Positions 45,115-54,051 of a stretch of DNA of 64,000 nt are shown piece after piece. Both the position numbers and the translations under genes were made by a program. Where the stretch lies: assembly GCA_016649875.1 (NCBI GenBank), contig JAENWW010000001.1:124001-188000 (forward strand), given 5' to 3'. Numbering within the stretch: position 1 is the stretch's first letter; the number at the start of each line of letters is the position of its first letter. The notes beneath the pieces were generated by a model. It ran no database searches. It was not told the DNA's origin and worked only from the letters and a program-made list of their open reading frames with translations. The stretch comes from Coriobacteriia bacterium (GTDB lineage: Bacteria; Actinomycetota; Coriobacteriia; WRKU01; JAENWW01).

Positions 45115-46857
45115 ATGCAGAATCTCAACTTGAAGTACATGCGCGAGACATATGACGATAACGGTATACTATCCGACTTGAAGCTCGAGTATCCCGACGA
45201 CTTCAACTTCGCCTACGATTGCGTCGATGCGCTCGCAACAAGTGACCCCGACCGCCCAGCGATGGTGTGGTGCAATCCCGAGGGCGAAGAACATCGCTTC
45301 AGTTTCGCCGATATGAAAGAGTGGTCGGATAAGACCGCTCACTACTTAAGCGACCTCGGCATCGGCAACGGAGATGCGGTGCTCGTCATCGTGCGTCGTC
45401 ATTACCAATTCTGGTTCATCGCCACGGCGCTTCACAAACTCGGTGCGCTTTTGGTCCCGGCCACGTTCATGCTCAAAGAGCATGACCTCGAGTACCGGCT
45501 CAAAGGAGCGAGCGCCAAGGCGGTCATCGCCACGAGCTTAGGCGACATCGCGCAAGTCGTCGACAATGTCGCGCCTTCTTGTCCCGAACTCGAAATGAAA
45601 ATCTTGGTCAACGGCGGCGGAGGCGGGCTCCTTAACGGCGAGGATGGATCGTTGGGCGAAAAGCTCTCGGGACCCGAGAATGTCTGCATTCTTCCGGGCG
45701 TACGAGAGGGCTGGCACGACTTCAACTCACAAGTCCGCGCAACCGATGCCGAATTCGCACGACGTGACACTTCGGTGCACGATCCGGCAATCTTGTATTT
45801 CTCTTCGGGCACGACCGGGGATCCGAAGATGGCCTTGCACGATATGACCTATGCACTCGCACATATCGCCACTGCGAAGCATTGGCACAACGTCGTAAGC
45901 GACGGCGGGCTCCATTTCACCATCGCCGACACCGGATGGGGCAAGGCCGTATGGGGAAAATACTACGGACAATGGCTCATGGAGGCCTGCGTGTTCACCT
46001 ATGACTTCGACCGCTATGCGCCCCATGATATCCTCGAACTCATCAAAAAGTATGACATCACAAGCCTTTGTTGCCCACCGACCATGTATCGTCTCATGAT
46101 GCTGGATGGTATCGAAAAATACGATCTCTCATCACTTACATACTGCACGACCGCCGGCGAGGCGCTCAATCCCGATCTCTATGCCAAGTGGCTCGACCAA
46201 ACCGGCTTGCCCCTGGTCGAAGGATTCGGGCAGACCGAGACCGTTCTCAGCATTTTCAACAGCGTCGGCATGAAATGCAAGCCGGGTTCGATGGGCAAGC
46301 CCTCCCCGCTTTTCACCTTGAGCCTGTTCGACGGAGAAAAGTTCCATGTGACTCCCGGACAGAGAGGCGAAATCTGCATCAAGTTGGACCCCTATCCCGA
46401 AGGAATCATGGTCGAGTATTATCGCGATGCGGAAAAGACCGCCGAGGCCGTCGAGGGTGGCTGGTATCATACGGGTGATACGGCGTGGGTCGATGAGGAC
46501 GGTTACTACTGGTATGTCGGCAGAAACGACGACGTCATCAAGTCATCGGGCTATCGAATCGGACCTTTCGAGGTCGAAAGCGTTCTGCTCGAACACGAGG
46601 CGGTCGCCGAATGCGCCGTCACCGGAATACCCGATCCCGTGCGCGGCTTTGCCGTCAAAGCGACACTTGTTTTGGCAAAAGGGTACGAAAGAAGCAACGA
46701 GTTGACAGTGGAACTGCAGTCGTGGGTAAAGACGCACACGGCTCCTTATAAGTTCCCGCGTGTCATCGACTACGTGGATGCACTACCGAAAACCGTCAAC
46801 GGCAAAGTGCAACGTAAGCTCATTCGCACCGCCGATAGGGAAAAAGCATCCGAATAG
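45115..46857 (+). CDS. AMP-forming acyl-CoA synthetase (copy 2)
   Basis: About 580 residues, a paralogue of the enzyme at 38725. Motifs are ILYFSSGTTGDPKMALHD, EGFGQTETV, YHTGDTAWVDEDGYYWYVGRNDDVIKSSGYRIGPFEVE (in part) and PKTVNGKVQRKLIR with the catalytic lysine. The ATG at 45115 (MQNLNLKYM) is used; an upstream in-frame start overlaps the regulator gene. With the preceding XRE-cupin gene it forms a two-gene unit mirroring the one in the KOR operon. The substrate is unknown. Confidence 0.9.
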   Translation: MQNLNLKYMRETYDDNGILSDLKLEYPDDFNFAYDCVDALATSDPDRPAMVWCNPEGEEHRFSFADMKEWSDKTAHYLSDLGIGNGDAVLVIVRRHYQFWFIATALHKLGALLVPATFMLKEHDLEYRLKGASAKAVIATSLGDIAQVVDNVAPSCPELEMKILVNGGGGGLLNGEDGSLGEKLSGPENVCILPGVREGWHDFNSQVRATDAEFARRDTSVHDPAILYFSSGTTGDPKMALHDMTYALAHIATAKHWHNVVSDGGLHFTIADTGWGKAVWGKYYGQWLMEACVFTYDFDRYAPHDILELIKKYDITSLCCPPTMYRLMMLDGIEKYDLSSLTYCTTAGEALNPDLYAKWLDQTGLPLVEGFGQTETVLSIFNSVGMKCKPGSMGKPSPLFTLSLFDGEKFHVTPGQRGEICIKLDPYPEGIMVEYYRDAEKTAEAVEGGWYHTGDTAWVDEDGYYWYVGRNDDVIKSSGYRIGPFEVESVLLEHEAVAECAVTGIPDPVRGFAVKATLVLAKGYERSNELTVELQSWVKTHTAPYKFPRVIDYVDALPKTVNGKVQRKLIRTADREKASE

Positions 46858-46870
46858 ACCGAGGTCGCTC

Positions 46871-47623
46871 TTAACTTTTCGGATGCTTGGATTCGATGAT
46901 TGAATAAAACGTAAAACCCTGCTTTTTCAGCTTGTCTATGACCCACTGTAGGGCTTTCACGGTCTGGCTTCTGCTTCCTCCACCGTCATGCATCAAAATT
47001 ATCTGTCCGTTTCTGACTTTATGTGTTGCACGGCCGATGATTTTTTTGACACCCGATCGCGACCAATCCCGTGGATCTTTATCCCAGTAGATGCGAATCA
47101 ATTTCATCGCTCTTACTTTTTTGCGCACCCGCTTGTTCGCATTGCCGTAAGGAAGACGTACATAGCGTGTATCGATGCCGGTAACTCGGCAAATCTCTTT
47201 ACGGGTAGTCTCGAGATCTTTCTCGATATTCTTATTCTTGGCCTTATTCATGTTTTTGTGATTCCATGAATGATTTGCGACTTGGTTTCCTTGCACCGCC
47301 TCGGCTTTTACGATATCGCTGTGCCGTTCGGTTTGATTTCCCAAAACGAAAAAGGTCGCCGGAACGTGCTCCCTCTTGAGAATGGCAAGTATTCGATGTG
47401 TGTACACGGGACTCGGGCCATCGTCAAACGTCAGTGCAACATATTTGGCAGGCTTGTTATAGGGGAGTGGCTTACGCGCCTGAGATATTTTTCCTGTCGT
47501 GGCTGAGGGGCGCGATGCCGACTGTTTCGAACTGTTTGACGAAGCCTCACTCCTCCACGATACAGAACAAAATAGAATGCCGGACACGATGAGCACCCAA
47601 TTGATCCGTGGTAATCGGACCAC
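46871..47623 (-). CDS. Secreted polysaccharide deacetylase (NodB family)
   Basis: 250 residues. An N-terminal hydrophobic segment (INWVLIVSGILFCSV) acts as signal or anchor. A Ser/Lys-rich linker follows, and then the NodB domain: VALTFDDGPSPVYTHR (metal Asp and general base), NHSWNHKNM (metal His), RYVRLPYGNAN, DPRDWSRSG, and ILMHDGGGSRSQTVKAL. It probably removes acetyl groups from peptidoglycan or another surface polysaccharide outside the cell. The start is a GTG at 47621-47623; its ribosome-binding site is poor, so the true start could differ. It converges with the acyl-CoA synthetase. Confidence 0.88.
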   Translation of the reverse strand: MVRLPRINWVLIVSGILFCSVSWRSEASSNSSKQSASRPSATTGKISQARKPLPYNKPAKYVALTFDDGPSPVYTHRILAILKREHVPATFFVLGNQTERHSDIVKAEAVQGNQVANHSWNHKNMNKAKNKNIEKDLETTRKEICRVTGIDTRYVRLPYGNANKRVRKKVRAMKLIRIYWDKDPRDWSRSGVKKIIGRATHKVRNGQIILMHDGGGSRSQTVKALQWVIDKLKKQGFTFYSIIESKHPKS

Positions 47624-47695
47624 CTTGCGCGGTATGGCACGAAGTATCGGTAAGCATCAGCTTGGATGTAATCAGTATTGCTCGGCGCATAAGAA

Positions 47696-49510
47696 TTATA
47701 AGCCGGGCGCAATGTCGAGCGGTCCGAGCGAGGGACTTATCTTCGTGGAATACGTCGAAATCAAGTGCAGTGTACTGGCGCTCGGCACCGATAGAGTCGC
47801 TTCGGTGCTACCCTGTACTACGGGCGAGGAGGCTGCTGCGGACGTGTATTCACCGGAAGCAACGGGATCGTGGGCGCTTCCGTGACAAGCCGAACAGGTC
47901 TGAGTGCTGTCTTCGGAATGTCCGAGGTTGTTATCGGGGAGAATGGGGAGCTTCATTCCGTTCGTCGTATCGTTACGATCGAGACCGAGTATCGTCTGTT
48001 TCGAAGCGGGCAAATCGGCGTAAAGGACATATTTTGTGGCACCGTCGACGCATGCTGTTCCGCTACTTGTGAGATGGCACGTAAAACAGATGTCATTCTT
48101 CCCATTCTTATCCATTAAATTCACACCGCGCGTATCGGCAAAGTTATGATCGTTGGTCGAAGAACCGTGGGCGTTATGGCATTCATAACAAGGGATCGCC
48201 GAATTTTGGGGAATCGTTGCACCGGCCGCGGTCACCTTGTGCCCGGCATTCGACTGCAAGAAGGCGGTGCGACTCGCTTCGGTCGAACCGAGCGGCAACG
48301 AAACGGTATCGGCGATGTTGGCCGCTGCACTCCAGGGCTGCCCGGAATTACTCCCGTTATGGCATGAAAGACAAAATGATGCATATGCTCCACTTGTTTT
48401 TTCCTCCTGCGTCACGGTTCCTTCCATGCTGATCATGGCGCGGAGTTCACCACGGTCGGACAAAAGACCGCTGTACGGTGAAGTGCTTCCGTGTGAGCTA
48501 TGGCAATATCGACAGTCGCCTTTGTCGTAGCCGTTACTTGCGGAAATATTCGCATGAACGTTTTTCGTAGTTGAATTGGCAACCGTGGAGCCGGGATAGG
48601 TCCCTGCTTTCGGATAGCCCGCATAGCCCGTCGTTGTTGCCTCGGTGACGAGCGTGGGGTTCGAAGTTGACGGATATGTTTTTCCGAAAGCTGTGACCCA
48701 CGTATCATCGTCATCGTGACAGGCTACGCAACGAGCATTTGCTTTGTTTGTGTCAACCACGATGCCTGCGGTTAAATTCCCGAATTTCTTGATGGTCGAA
48801 GGTTGCAGTGCCGAATCGGTCGAAGAGTTATTATGCGGGTCATGACACATCGTGCACTCTAATTTGCCATCTTCTGTCGACGCACTGTTCACTACATGGC
48901 CGGACTTTGATCCCGAGAGCACGGACTTGGTGAAGGTGCGCTCCGCGGCCGAACCCTTCGCGTGGCAATCGAGACAAACGGCAACCGCCTGGTTCTTCTG
49001 AGTTTGAGCACCGGAGGTCACGATGAATTTATCGTTGTTCGCACCATATGCAAGGTGACACTTTTGACAGGTCTGTGCATTACCGTCCGCAATTTTATGA
49101 GGTGAGACGCCCTCGTTGACGATGGAGGGCACCTGCTGCACGGAACTCCAATGCAAAGTCGAGGTGTCGACGGTATCGATGCCGTCACGGGTCGCACCCG
49201 ACTGGATTGCATATGAATGGTTGCTTCCCAGTTCGAGAAAAATATCTTTAAAATTCGTATCTTCAGTCTCGCCCACACGTTGCGCATTCTTACCCGTGGC
49301 GTCATCAGCGCGATAAATCACATACACGTGAGCGCTGCTGACGGCAGGCCAAGAAATGGTCATGTTTCGGTAACCGGGAGTGAATACGAGTGCGCTGGTT
49401 GCGGTATTATCAAACGCAAAAACAGAGGTTGTAAAAAGACCACAAGCCACCACAGACACTACAGCAGCGACAACTCCGATATTCCGTATAACCTTTTTGC
49501 TCAGCCGCAT
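47696..49510 (-). CDS. Secreted nine-heme c-type cytochrome with N-terminal fibronectin-like domain
   Basis: About 604 residues. A signal peptide (VIRNIGVVAAVVSVVACG onward) precedes a fibronectin type III-like domain (TPGYRNMTISWPAVSSAHVYV). Nine CxxCH heme sites follow, in order: CQKCH, CLDCH, CTMCH, CVACH, CRYCH, CLSCH, CYECH, CFTCH, CSACH. Most are followed by extra histidines or HG repeats, typical of NapC/doubled-motif exported multiheme proteins. There is no C-terminal anchor. It probably carries electrons outside the membrane. The ATG at 49508-49510 has GAGGG at 8 nt; a GTG two codons earlier is possible. Heme maturation genes are not in the window. Confidence 0.92.
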   Translation of the reverse strand: MRLSKKVIRNIGVVAAVVSVVACGLFTTSVFAFDNTATSALVFTPGYRNMTISWPAVSSAHVYVIYRADDATGKNAQRVGETEDTNFKDIFLELGSNHSYAIQSGATRDGIDTVDTSTLHWSSVQQVPSIVNEGVSPHKIADGNAQTCQKCHLAYGANNDKFIVTSGAQTQKNQAVAVCLDCHAKGSAAERTFTKSVLSGSKSGHVVNSASTEDGKLECTMCHDPHNNSSTDSALQPSTIKKFGNLTAGIVVDTNKANARCVACHDDDDTWVTAFGKTYPSTSNPTLVTEATTTGYAGYPKAGTYPGSTVANSTTKNVHANISASNGYDKGDCRYCHSSHGSTSPYSGLLSDRGELRAMISMEGTVTQEEKTSGAYASFCLSCHNGSNSGQPWSAAANIADTVSLPLGSTEASRTAFLQSNAGHKVTAAGATIPQNSAIPCYECHNAHGSSTNDHNFADTRGVNLMDKNGKNDICFTCHLTSSGTACVDGATKYVLYADLPASKQTILGLDRNDTTNGMKLPILPDNNLGHSEDSTQTCSACHGSAHDPVASGEYTSAAASSPVVQGSTEATLSVPSASTLHLISTYSTKISPSLGPLDIAPGL

Positions 49511-49698
49511 ACGCACACCCTCAATTTATAGAATTCTACGAGTAATTCTACCACATACATTGCCCGAGCAAACAGCACGTTTTTTTCGCTGACACCGTCA
49601 AAAGCTTACGAGTAATTATAACCTCTCGGACAGAGTTTTGCATCAATTCGTTACAGTGAATGTTATACCCGAAAACGTGTATTCACAACACACTCGAA

Positions 49699-51204
49699 TT
49701 ATTTTCCCGCCTCGTTTTGCTCTTTGAGCATGACATCGTGTGCGCCGCCCTCGACGATACTCGTCTCGGAAACCAACGTGAGGCGAGCTTTCTCTTGGAG
49801 TTGCGGAATGCTGATGGCGCCACAGTTGCACATGGTCGACTTCACCTTCGAAAGCGTGGTCATCAAGTTATCGTGCAGCGAGCCAGCGTAAGGAACGTAA
49901 GAATCGACTCCCTCGACGAAGGATAACTTCGCATCGCCGCCATTATCATAGCGCTGCCAATTACGTGCCCGCGCCGATCCTTCGCCCCAATACTCCTTCA
50001 TGTAGTGGCCGTTGACCATGACTTTGTTGGTCGGGCTTTCGTCGAACCGCGAGAAGTACCGACCCAGCATGCAAAAGTCCGCTCCCATGGCCAGTGCGAT
50101 TGAGAGATGGTAATCGTAGACGATTCCACCGTCCGAGCAAACCGGAACGTACACCCCGGTTTCCTTGAAATATTCGTCGCGTGCCGCGACGACTTCGATA
50201 AGTGATGTCCCTTGGCCGCGCCCGATACCTTTCGTCTCACGCGTTATGCAAATCGAGCCGCCGCCGATACCGACTTTGACGAAATCGGCGCCGCTTTCTG
50301 CGAGGAATCTGAAGCCCTCGCGATCGACGACATTGCCGGCTCCCACCTTGACGGAATCGCCATATGTCGCGCGAATCCACGAAAGAGTCTTTTCCTGCCA
50401 CACCGAAAAGCCCTCGGATGAGTCGATACACAAAATATCTGCACCGGCCTCGACGAGCTCGGGTACACGCTGCGCATAGTCACGTGTGTTGATTCCGGCT
50501 CCGACGACGAAACGCTTGTGCGAATCGAGCAGTTCGAGGGGATTTTCCTTATGTGCATCGTAATCCTTGCGAAATACGAAAGCGATTAAACGGCCGACCA
50601 TGCTTAGAATGGGAAGGGCATTGAGCTTGTTATCCCAAATGATGTCGTTTGCCTCCGAAAGTGTCACTCCTTCGGGCGCCGTGATAAGACGATCGATCGG
50701 CGTCATGAACTCGGAAACGTGTGTTCCGCCGTTCAAACGGGAAACGCGGTAGTCTTTGCTGGTGACCATGCCGAGGAGTTTGCCGTTCGAGGAGCCGTCG
50801 TCGGTGACTGCAACGGTCGAGTGTCCGCTCGCCTCTTTGAGCGCGAGGATATCAGCCAATGCCTGGTCGGGACGGATGTTTGACTCGCTCGGTACGAAGC
50901 CGGCTTTGTGCGCCTTGACCCGACGAACCATGTCCGTTTGATCTTGTATCGGCTGTGAACCGAATATGAAAGAAATACCTCCTTCTTTCGCCAACGCAAC
51001 GGCCATTCCGTCATCGGAAACCGCTTGCATCACGGCTGAGACGAGAGGTATATTCGCAGAAATCGCAGGCTGCTCACCTTTTTTGAACTTGACTATAGGC
51101 GTCTTGAGGCTTGTATTGGTCGGAACGCATTGGTCCGAAGAATATCCCGGAACTAAAAGATATTCACTGAAAGTGTGCGAAGGTTCCTCGTAATAAAAAG
51201 CCAT
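49699..51204 (-). CDS. guaB: IMP dehydrogenase, divergent type
   Basis: Oxidises IMP to XMP, the first step to GMP. 501 residues with tandem CBS domains inserted (residues 100-220) in the TIM barrel. The catalytic loop reads [22 protein letters not shown] with the active Cys in SICITR, where common bacterial enzymes have GPGSICTTR and G(V/I)GVPQ. The remaining signatures are [19 protein letters not shown] and the Gly-rich flap region [15 protein letters not shown], also unlike the usual YRGMGS. So it belongs to a divergent subgroup. A good promoter precedes it. Confidence 0.9.
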   Translation of the reverse strand: MAFYYEEPSHTFSEYLLVPGYSSDQCVPTNTSLKTPIVKFKKGEQPAISANIPLVSAVMQAVSDDGMAVALAKEGGISFIFGSQPIQDQTDMVRRVKAHKAGFVPSESNIRPDQALADILALKEASGHSTVAVTDDGSSNGKLLGMVTSKDYRVSRLNGGTHVSEFMTPIDRLITAPEGVTLSEANDIIWDNKLNALPILSMVGRLIAFVFRKDYDAHKENPLELLDSHKRFVVGAGINTRDYAQRVPELVEAGADILCIDSSEGFSVWQEKTLSWIRATYGDSVKVGAGNVVDREGFRFLAESGADFVKVGIGGGSICITRETKGIGRGQGTSLIEVVAARDEYFKETGVYVPVCSDGGIVYDYHLSIALAMGADFCMLGRYFSRFDESPTNKVMVNGHYMKEYWGEGSARARNWQRYDNGGDAKLSFVEGVDSYVPYAGSLHDNLMTTLSKVKSTMCNCGAISIPQLQEKARLTLVSETSIVEGGAHDVMLKEQNEAGK

Positions 51205-51248
51205 CGGTTAGCATCCTCCCATAGGTTTATACATTTTTGAGTGTTTCT

Positions 51249-51277
51249 ATACTATAAGCAATTCTACCCCATCGCAA
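51249..51277 (-). promoter_or_regulatory. Candidate promoter of guaB
   Basis: On the minus strand, TTGCGA (51272-51277) and TAGTAT (51249-51254) are separated by 17 nt. The start would fall about 40 nt before the guaB ATG. Confidence 0.5.
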
Positions 51278-51399
51278 GCAAGGCGAAACTCAGGCGGAAA
51301 AACACACATCTTTCGGGAAAATTCGGAGAGAAGACATAGTCCGGGTATTACTGTACATTGATATCGACGGACGCAGGAGAAACGCAATCGGGAGGCATC

Positions 51400-53031
51400 A
51401 TGAAATTCATTAGGGATATGTTCGACGATCTTCGTAGGGGCATTTCCCACTACACACTCTCCTTCCTCTTCACGCTCATCCTCTTCTTCGGGTCGACGAT
51501 TATGATCTTCTCCGATTCATCGGCGGAATGGGCCAAAAACCTCATATACGCAGGCGGTCTCGGTTTTCTCGTTGCGACCTACCTCGAGACTGTCAGCCAC
51601 AAGGAGAACTTCACCCGTATTTCCGATGTCGTCCAAAAAATGACGAGCATCGCCGTCTCGGTCGCCTGTTATTTCATCATCGATTCGAAAAGCATTCACA
51701 GCACCACGGGTTTTGCCGGCATCGCCGTCGCGTTCTTCCTCGCCGGGCTTTTCGCCTTTTCGACCGAGGAAAATAAAGAGAAACTCGGCTCGCATATACT
51801 CAAGAGTACGTTACTTGCGGGAGTCATCACCGGCATCATCGAAGGCGGAGTGATCTTGAGCGTGTCGGCGTTCAACTACCTGTTGGTCGAGATACCCGAC
51901 TTTACCAAATGCATCGGCGTGATATCCGCGTTCGCCTTCGAGGTGATCTTCTTAAACCTCGCACTCTCCTTCATGCCGAAGCCGAAAGAGGAAATCAAGG
52001 TCCCCAAGACCATAAAAGTGATTTTTTACTACGTCGCCTTCCCCGTCTACCTGCTTCTCATCGTCGTACTGTACGCCTATCTCGTCAAGATTCTCATCAC
52101 GTGGATCCTCCCGTCCGGGCAGGTCAACTGGTACGCTTCATTCGCATCGCTCGTCTTCATAGTCTTGTCGTTCATTTTGCCGCAGTATTCCGGCAAAATC
52201 GTTGATGTGTTCAAACGATTCGGAGGCATCGTCTTACTTCCGATTATCGCGATACAGGCTTACATGGTCTGGGTGCGTTTCGACGCATACGGTCTGACGA
52301 CGGTCCGGTGGGTTTCAGCAATCTGTACACTGCTCGCCGTAATCTTTATGGTCATCTCACTCTTCAAAGGGATGCGCTACATCCGATACATGGTCTTGAT
52401 CGCCGCCATAGCGGCGCTCGTCTTGACCATCGGACCGCTCAATGCAATCGACTTCCCCGCGTGGGAGCAAGGCAGGCGCCTCGAATCTGTACTCGTGGCA
52501 GACGGCATGCTCACCGGAGGAAAGATTACCCCGAACCCCGCGATCTCGAAGGCCGACCGTATCAAGATAACCAGCTGCTATAACGCCCTCGATATGTACA
52601 GTAGAACCAAAGAGGCATCGAACTATCCGGAATGGCTCGATCCGAAAGTTAAATTCAAAGATGCCTTCGGCTTCAAGGTCACTTATGCCGACTCGAGCGA
52701 GCAAGATCGGGAAGCCCCGGACAGAAACGTCTCTCTGCAACATTCTTGGAATTCGATTTCACTCGCCGGTTACATGAGATACACATCCGTCGATATCGGC
52801 TACGACAAAGGACCGGATCAAAATGCTCTTGCCGGAAAAATCATCGTCGGCGATAAAACATACGATATAAAGAAGTCCCTGTTAAAGCTGAACGACGACA
52901 GCACGGCAGCCGAGATGATTATCCCGCTCGATGCAACGAAGAAACTCTACCTTGAAAACTTCGAATACTCAATCACCGGCACCGGCGATTTCGACTACCT
53001 ATCGATGCGAGCCTTCGTTCTTTGGAAGTAG
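51400..53031 (+). CDS. DUF4153-like polytopic membrane protein
   Basis: About 543 residues. Residues 1-365 form about 11 membrane helices (SFLFTLILFFGSTIMIF, GFLVATYLETVSH, VSVACYFIIDS, and so on), and the last 175 residues are a soluble, probably external beta-rich domain (KADRIKITSCYNALDMYSRT to DFDYLSMRAFVLWK). The layout and the arrangement of conserved aromatic and charged residues resemble DUF4153 proteins of Gram-positive bacteria, whose role is unknown. GGGAGG is 4 nt before the ATG at 51400. It stands alone, divergent from guaB. Confidence 0.65.
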   Translation: MKFIRDMFDDLRRGISHYTLSFLFTLILFFGSTIMIFSDSSAEWAKNLIYAGGLGFLVATYLETVSHKENFTRISDVVQKMTSIAVSVACYFIIDSKSIHSTTGFAGIAVAFFLAGLFAFSTEENKEKLGSHILKSTLLAGVITGIIEGGVILSVSAFNYLLVEIPDFTKCIGVISAFAFEVIFLNLALSFMPKPKEEIKVPKTIKVIFYYVAFPVYLLLIVVLYAYLVKILITWILPSGQVNWYASFASLVFIVLSFILPQYSGKIVDVFKRFGGIVLLPIIAIQAYMVWVRFDAYGLTTVRWVSAICTLLAVIFMVISLFKGMRYIRYMVLIAAIAALVLTIGPLNAIDFPAWEQGRRLESVLVADGMLTGGKITPNPAISKADRIKITSCYNALDMYSRTKEASNYPEWLDPKVKFKDAFGFKVTYADSSEQDREAPDRNVSLQHSWNSISLAGYMRYTSVDIGYDKGPDQNALAGKIIVGDKTYDIKKSLLKLNDDSTAAEMIIPLDATKKLYLENFEYSITGTGDFDYLSMRAFVLWK

Positions 53032-53153
53032 TTTCTTTGGAAAACCTATGTCGACGTTTCTCGCGACTGCATTTTCTCGTATACTGGCTACCGTATAAAA
53101 AGCCGCCGACGGTAATGCGCCGCGACGGGACAACGATGTCATCGGAGGCTCCT

Positions 53154-53639
53154 TTGTCTAGAAAGCTCATCGCACTGGTCGCAACAATTTCGCTCATCGC
53201 AACGCTCGGTCTTTTGGGTGGCTGTTCGGCGAAAACATCGGGGAACACCACCGATGCATCGGGCAATCCTTCAAGCATGAAAACTCTTCCTGAAACGAAA
53301 GCGAAAACCTACACCGTCAAAAAGCTCAAAATCGAGGATCTCCGAATAGGTGAGGGTCGTAAAGTCAAAAACGGCGATAAAATATCGGTTATCTACACGG
53401 GTACATTGACCGATGGGACCCAATTCGATCAAAACACAGTGACCAACTTGTTCACTTTCACGGTCGGGCACGGTGAGGTAATCAAGGGATTCGACGAAGG
53501 AGTCGTCGGAATGAAAGTCGGCGGCGGCCGCAAGGTCACCATTCCGGCCAACATGGGATACGGCAGCGAAGGATCGGGCAAAATTCCCGGCGGAGCAACG
53601 ATTATCTTCACCATCGATTTTGTCCGTTTCGCAAACTAG
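53154..53639 (+). CDS. FKBP-type peptidyl-prolyl isomerase lipoprotein
   Basis: About 161 residues. The start is a TTG at 53154-53156 with GGAGG 5 nt upstream, giving a lipoprotein signal LIALVATISLIATLGLLGGCS with the lipidated Cys in LGGC. A Ser/Thr/Asn linker follows, and then a single FKBP domain: VKNGDKISVIYTGTLTDGTQFDQN, FTVGHGEVIKGFDEGVVGMKVGG, and IPANMGYGSEG with IPGGATIIFTIDFV. It accelerates folding of exported proteins at the cell surface. Upstream in-frame starts exist but would bury the signal peptide. Confidence 0.9.
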   Translation: MSRKLIALVATISLIATLGLLGGCSAKTSGNTTDASGNPSSMKTLPETKAKTYTVKKLKIEDLRIGEGRKVKNGDKISVIYTGTLTDGTQFDQNTVTNLFTFTVGHGEVIKGFDEGVVGMKVGGGRKVTIPANMGYGSEGSGKIPGGATIIFTIDFVRFAN

Positions 53640-53681
53640 CTAATCTCAATAAAAATGAATCAAACAAAAAACAAATAGTCA

Positions 53682-53720
53682 TTGACAGCCCAAAACCCAT
53701 GCGCGTACTATATAGGGTAC
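53682..53720 (+). promoter_or_regulatory. Promoter of nrdDG with NrdR-box-like sequence over the -10
   Basis: A consensus -35 TTGACA (53682-53687) and a -10 TACTAT (53706-53711) are 18 nt apart. The -10 is embedded in GTACTATATAGGGTAC (53705-53720), which matches the NrdR core CwAtATaTwG at 8 of 10 positions. A second palindrome, CAACATGTTG, matching 8 of 10, begins its box at 53737, 32 bp away, as in paired NrdR sites. That second element also forms stem P2 of the riboswitch, so its match may be accidental. The promoter is firm; the NrdR sites are tentative. Confidence 0.6.
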
Positions 53721-53940
53721 TTACGGTTCCCAACTACCACAACATGTTGGGTTAAAAGGGAAGTTTGTCAGGGATTTCACCCAATTCAAACGCTGTCCCC
53801 GCATCTGTAGGTGCTTGTTTTGTCCGATCAAGCTGCTCATAGAGTTGAGCGCGGTCACTGGATTGTATTCCGGGAAGGCTACCTGGACAAAACGCTAAGC
53901 ACAAGCCAGAAGACCTGCCGGATAAGTAACCATAGTATGC
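53718..53940 (+). promoter_or_regulatory. Cobalamin (B12) riboswitch in the nrdDG leader
   Basis: The aptamer landmarks appear in order: P1 GGTT (53725-53728) pairing with AACC (53928-53931), P2 CCCAAC / GTTGGG (53729-53734 and 53746-53751), AAAAGGGAA, the GCTGTCCCCGCATCTGTAG segment (close to the consensus GCUGcCCCCGCAACUGUA), GGTCACTGG, and the B12 box AAGCCAGAAGACCTGCC (53903-53919, consensus AAGYCAGGAGACCUGCC). Binding of cobalamin should repress the gene downstream. Here that is a B12-independent reductase, matching the known logic in Streptomyces, where such a riboswitch controls the class I enzyme. Confidence 0.93.
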
Positions 53941-54019
53941 GGGCGGGGTGTCCCGAGTTACAATGACGACGAATTTGCTGCTCGCACACGCGGTGCCGCG
54001 CTTTATCTTCATTCTCTCT

Positions 54020-54046
54020 CCCGCCTCCATGATCGTTTTCAGGAGG
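54020..54046 (+). promoter_or_regulatory. Possible expression platform: hairpin sequestering the nrdD ribosome-binding site
   Basis: CCTCC (54024-54028) can pair with GGAGG (54042-54046), the nrdD Shine-Dalgarno sequence, across 13 nt. Alternatively CCCGCC (54020-54025) can pair with GGCGGG (53942-53947) immediately after the aptamer, which would free the site. This suggests translational control. No U-tract terminator lies in the leader. Confidence 0.5.
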
Positions 54047-54051
54047 TCTAC

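Noticed and set aside
49517-49698. Possible cyclic-di-GMP riboswitch before the cytochrome gene
   Set aside because: None of the GEMM landmarks are present. A repeated ACGAGTAATT (near 49538 and 49608) is seen but too little to interpret.
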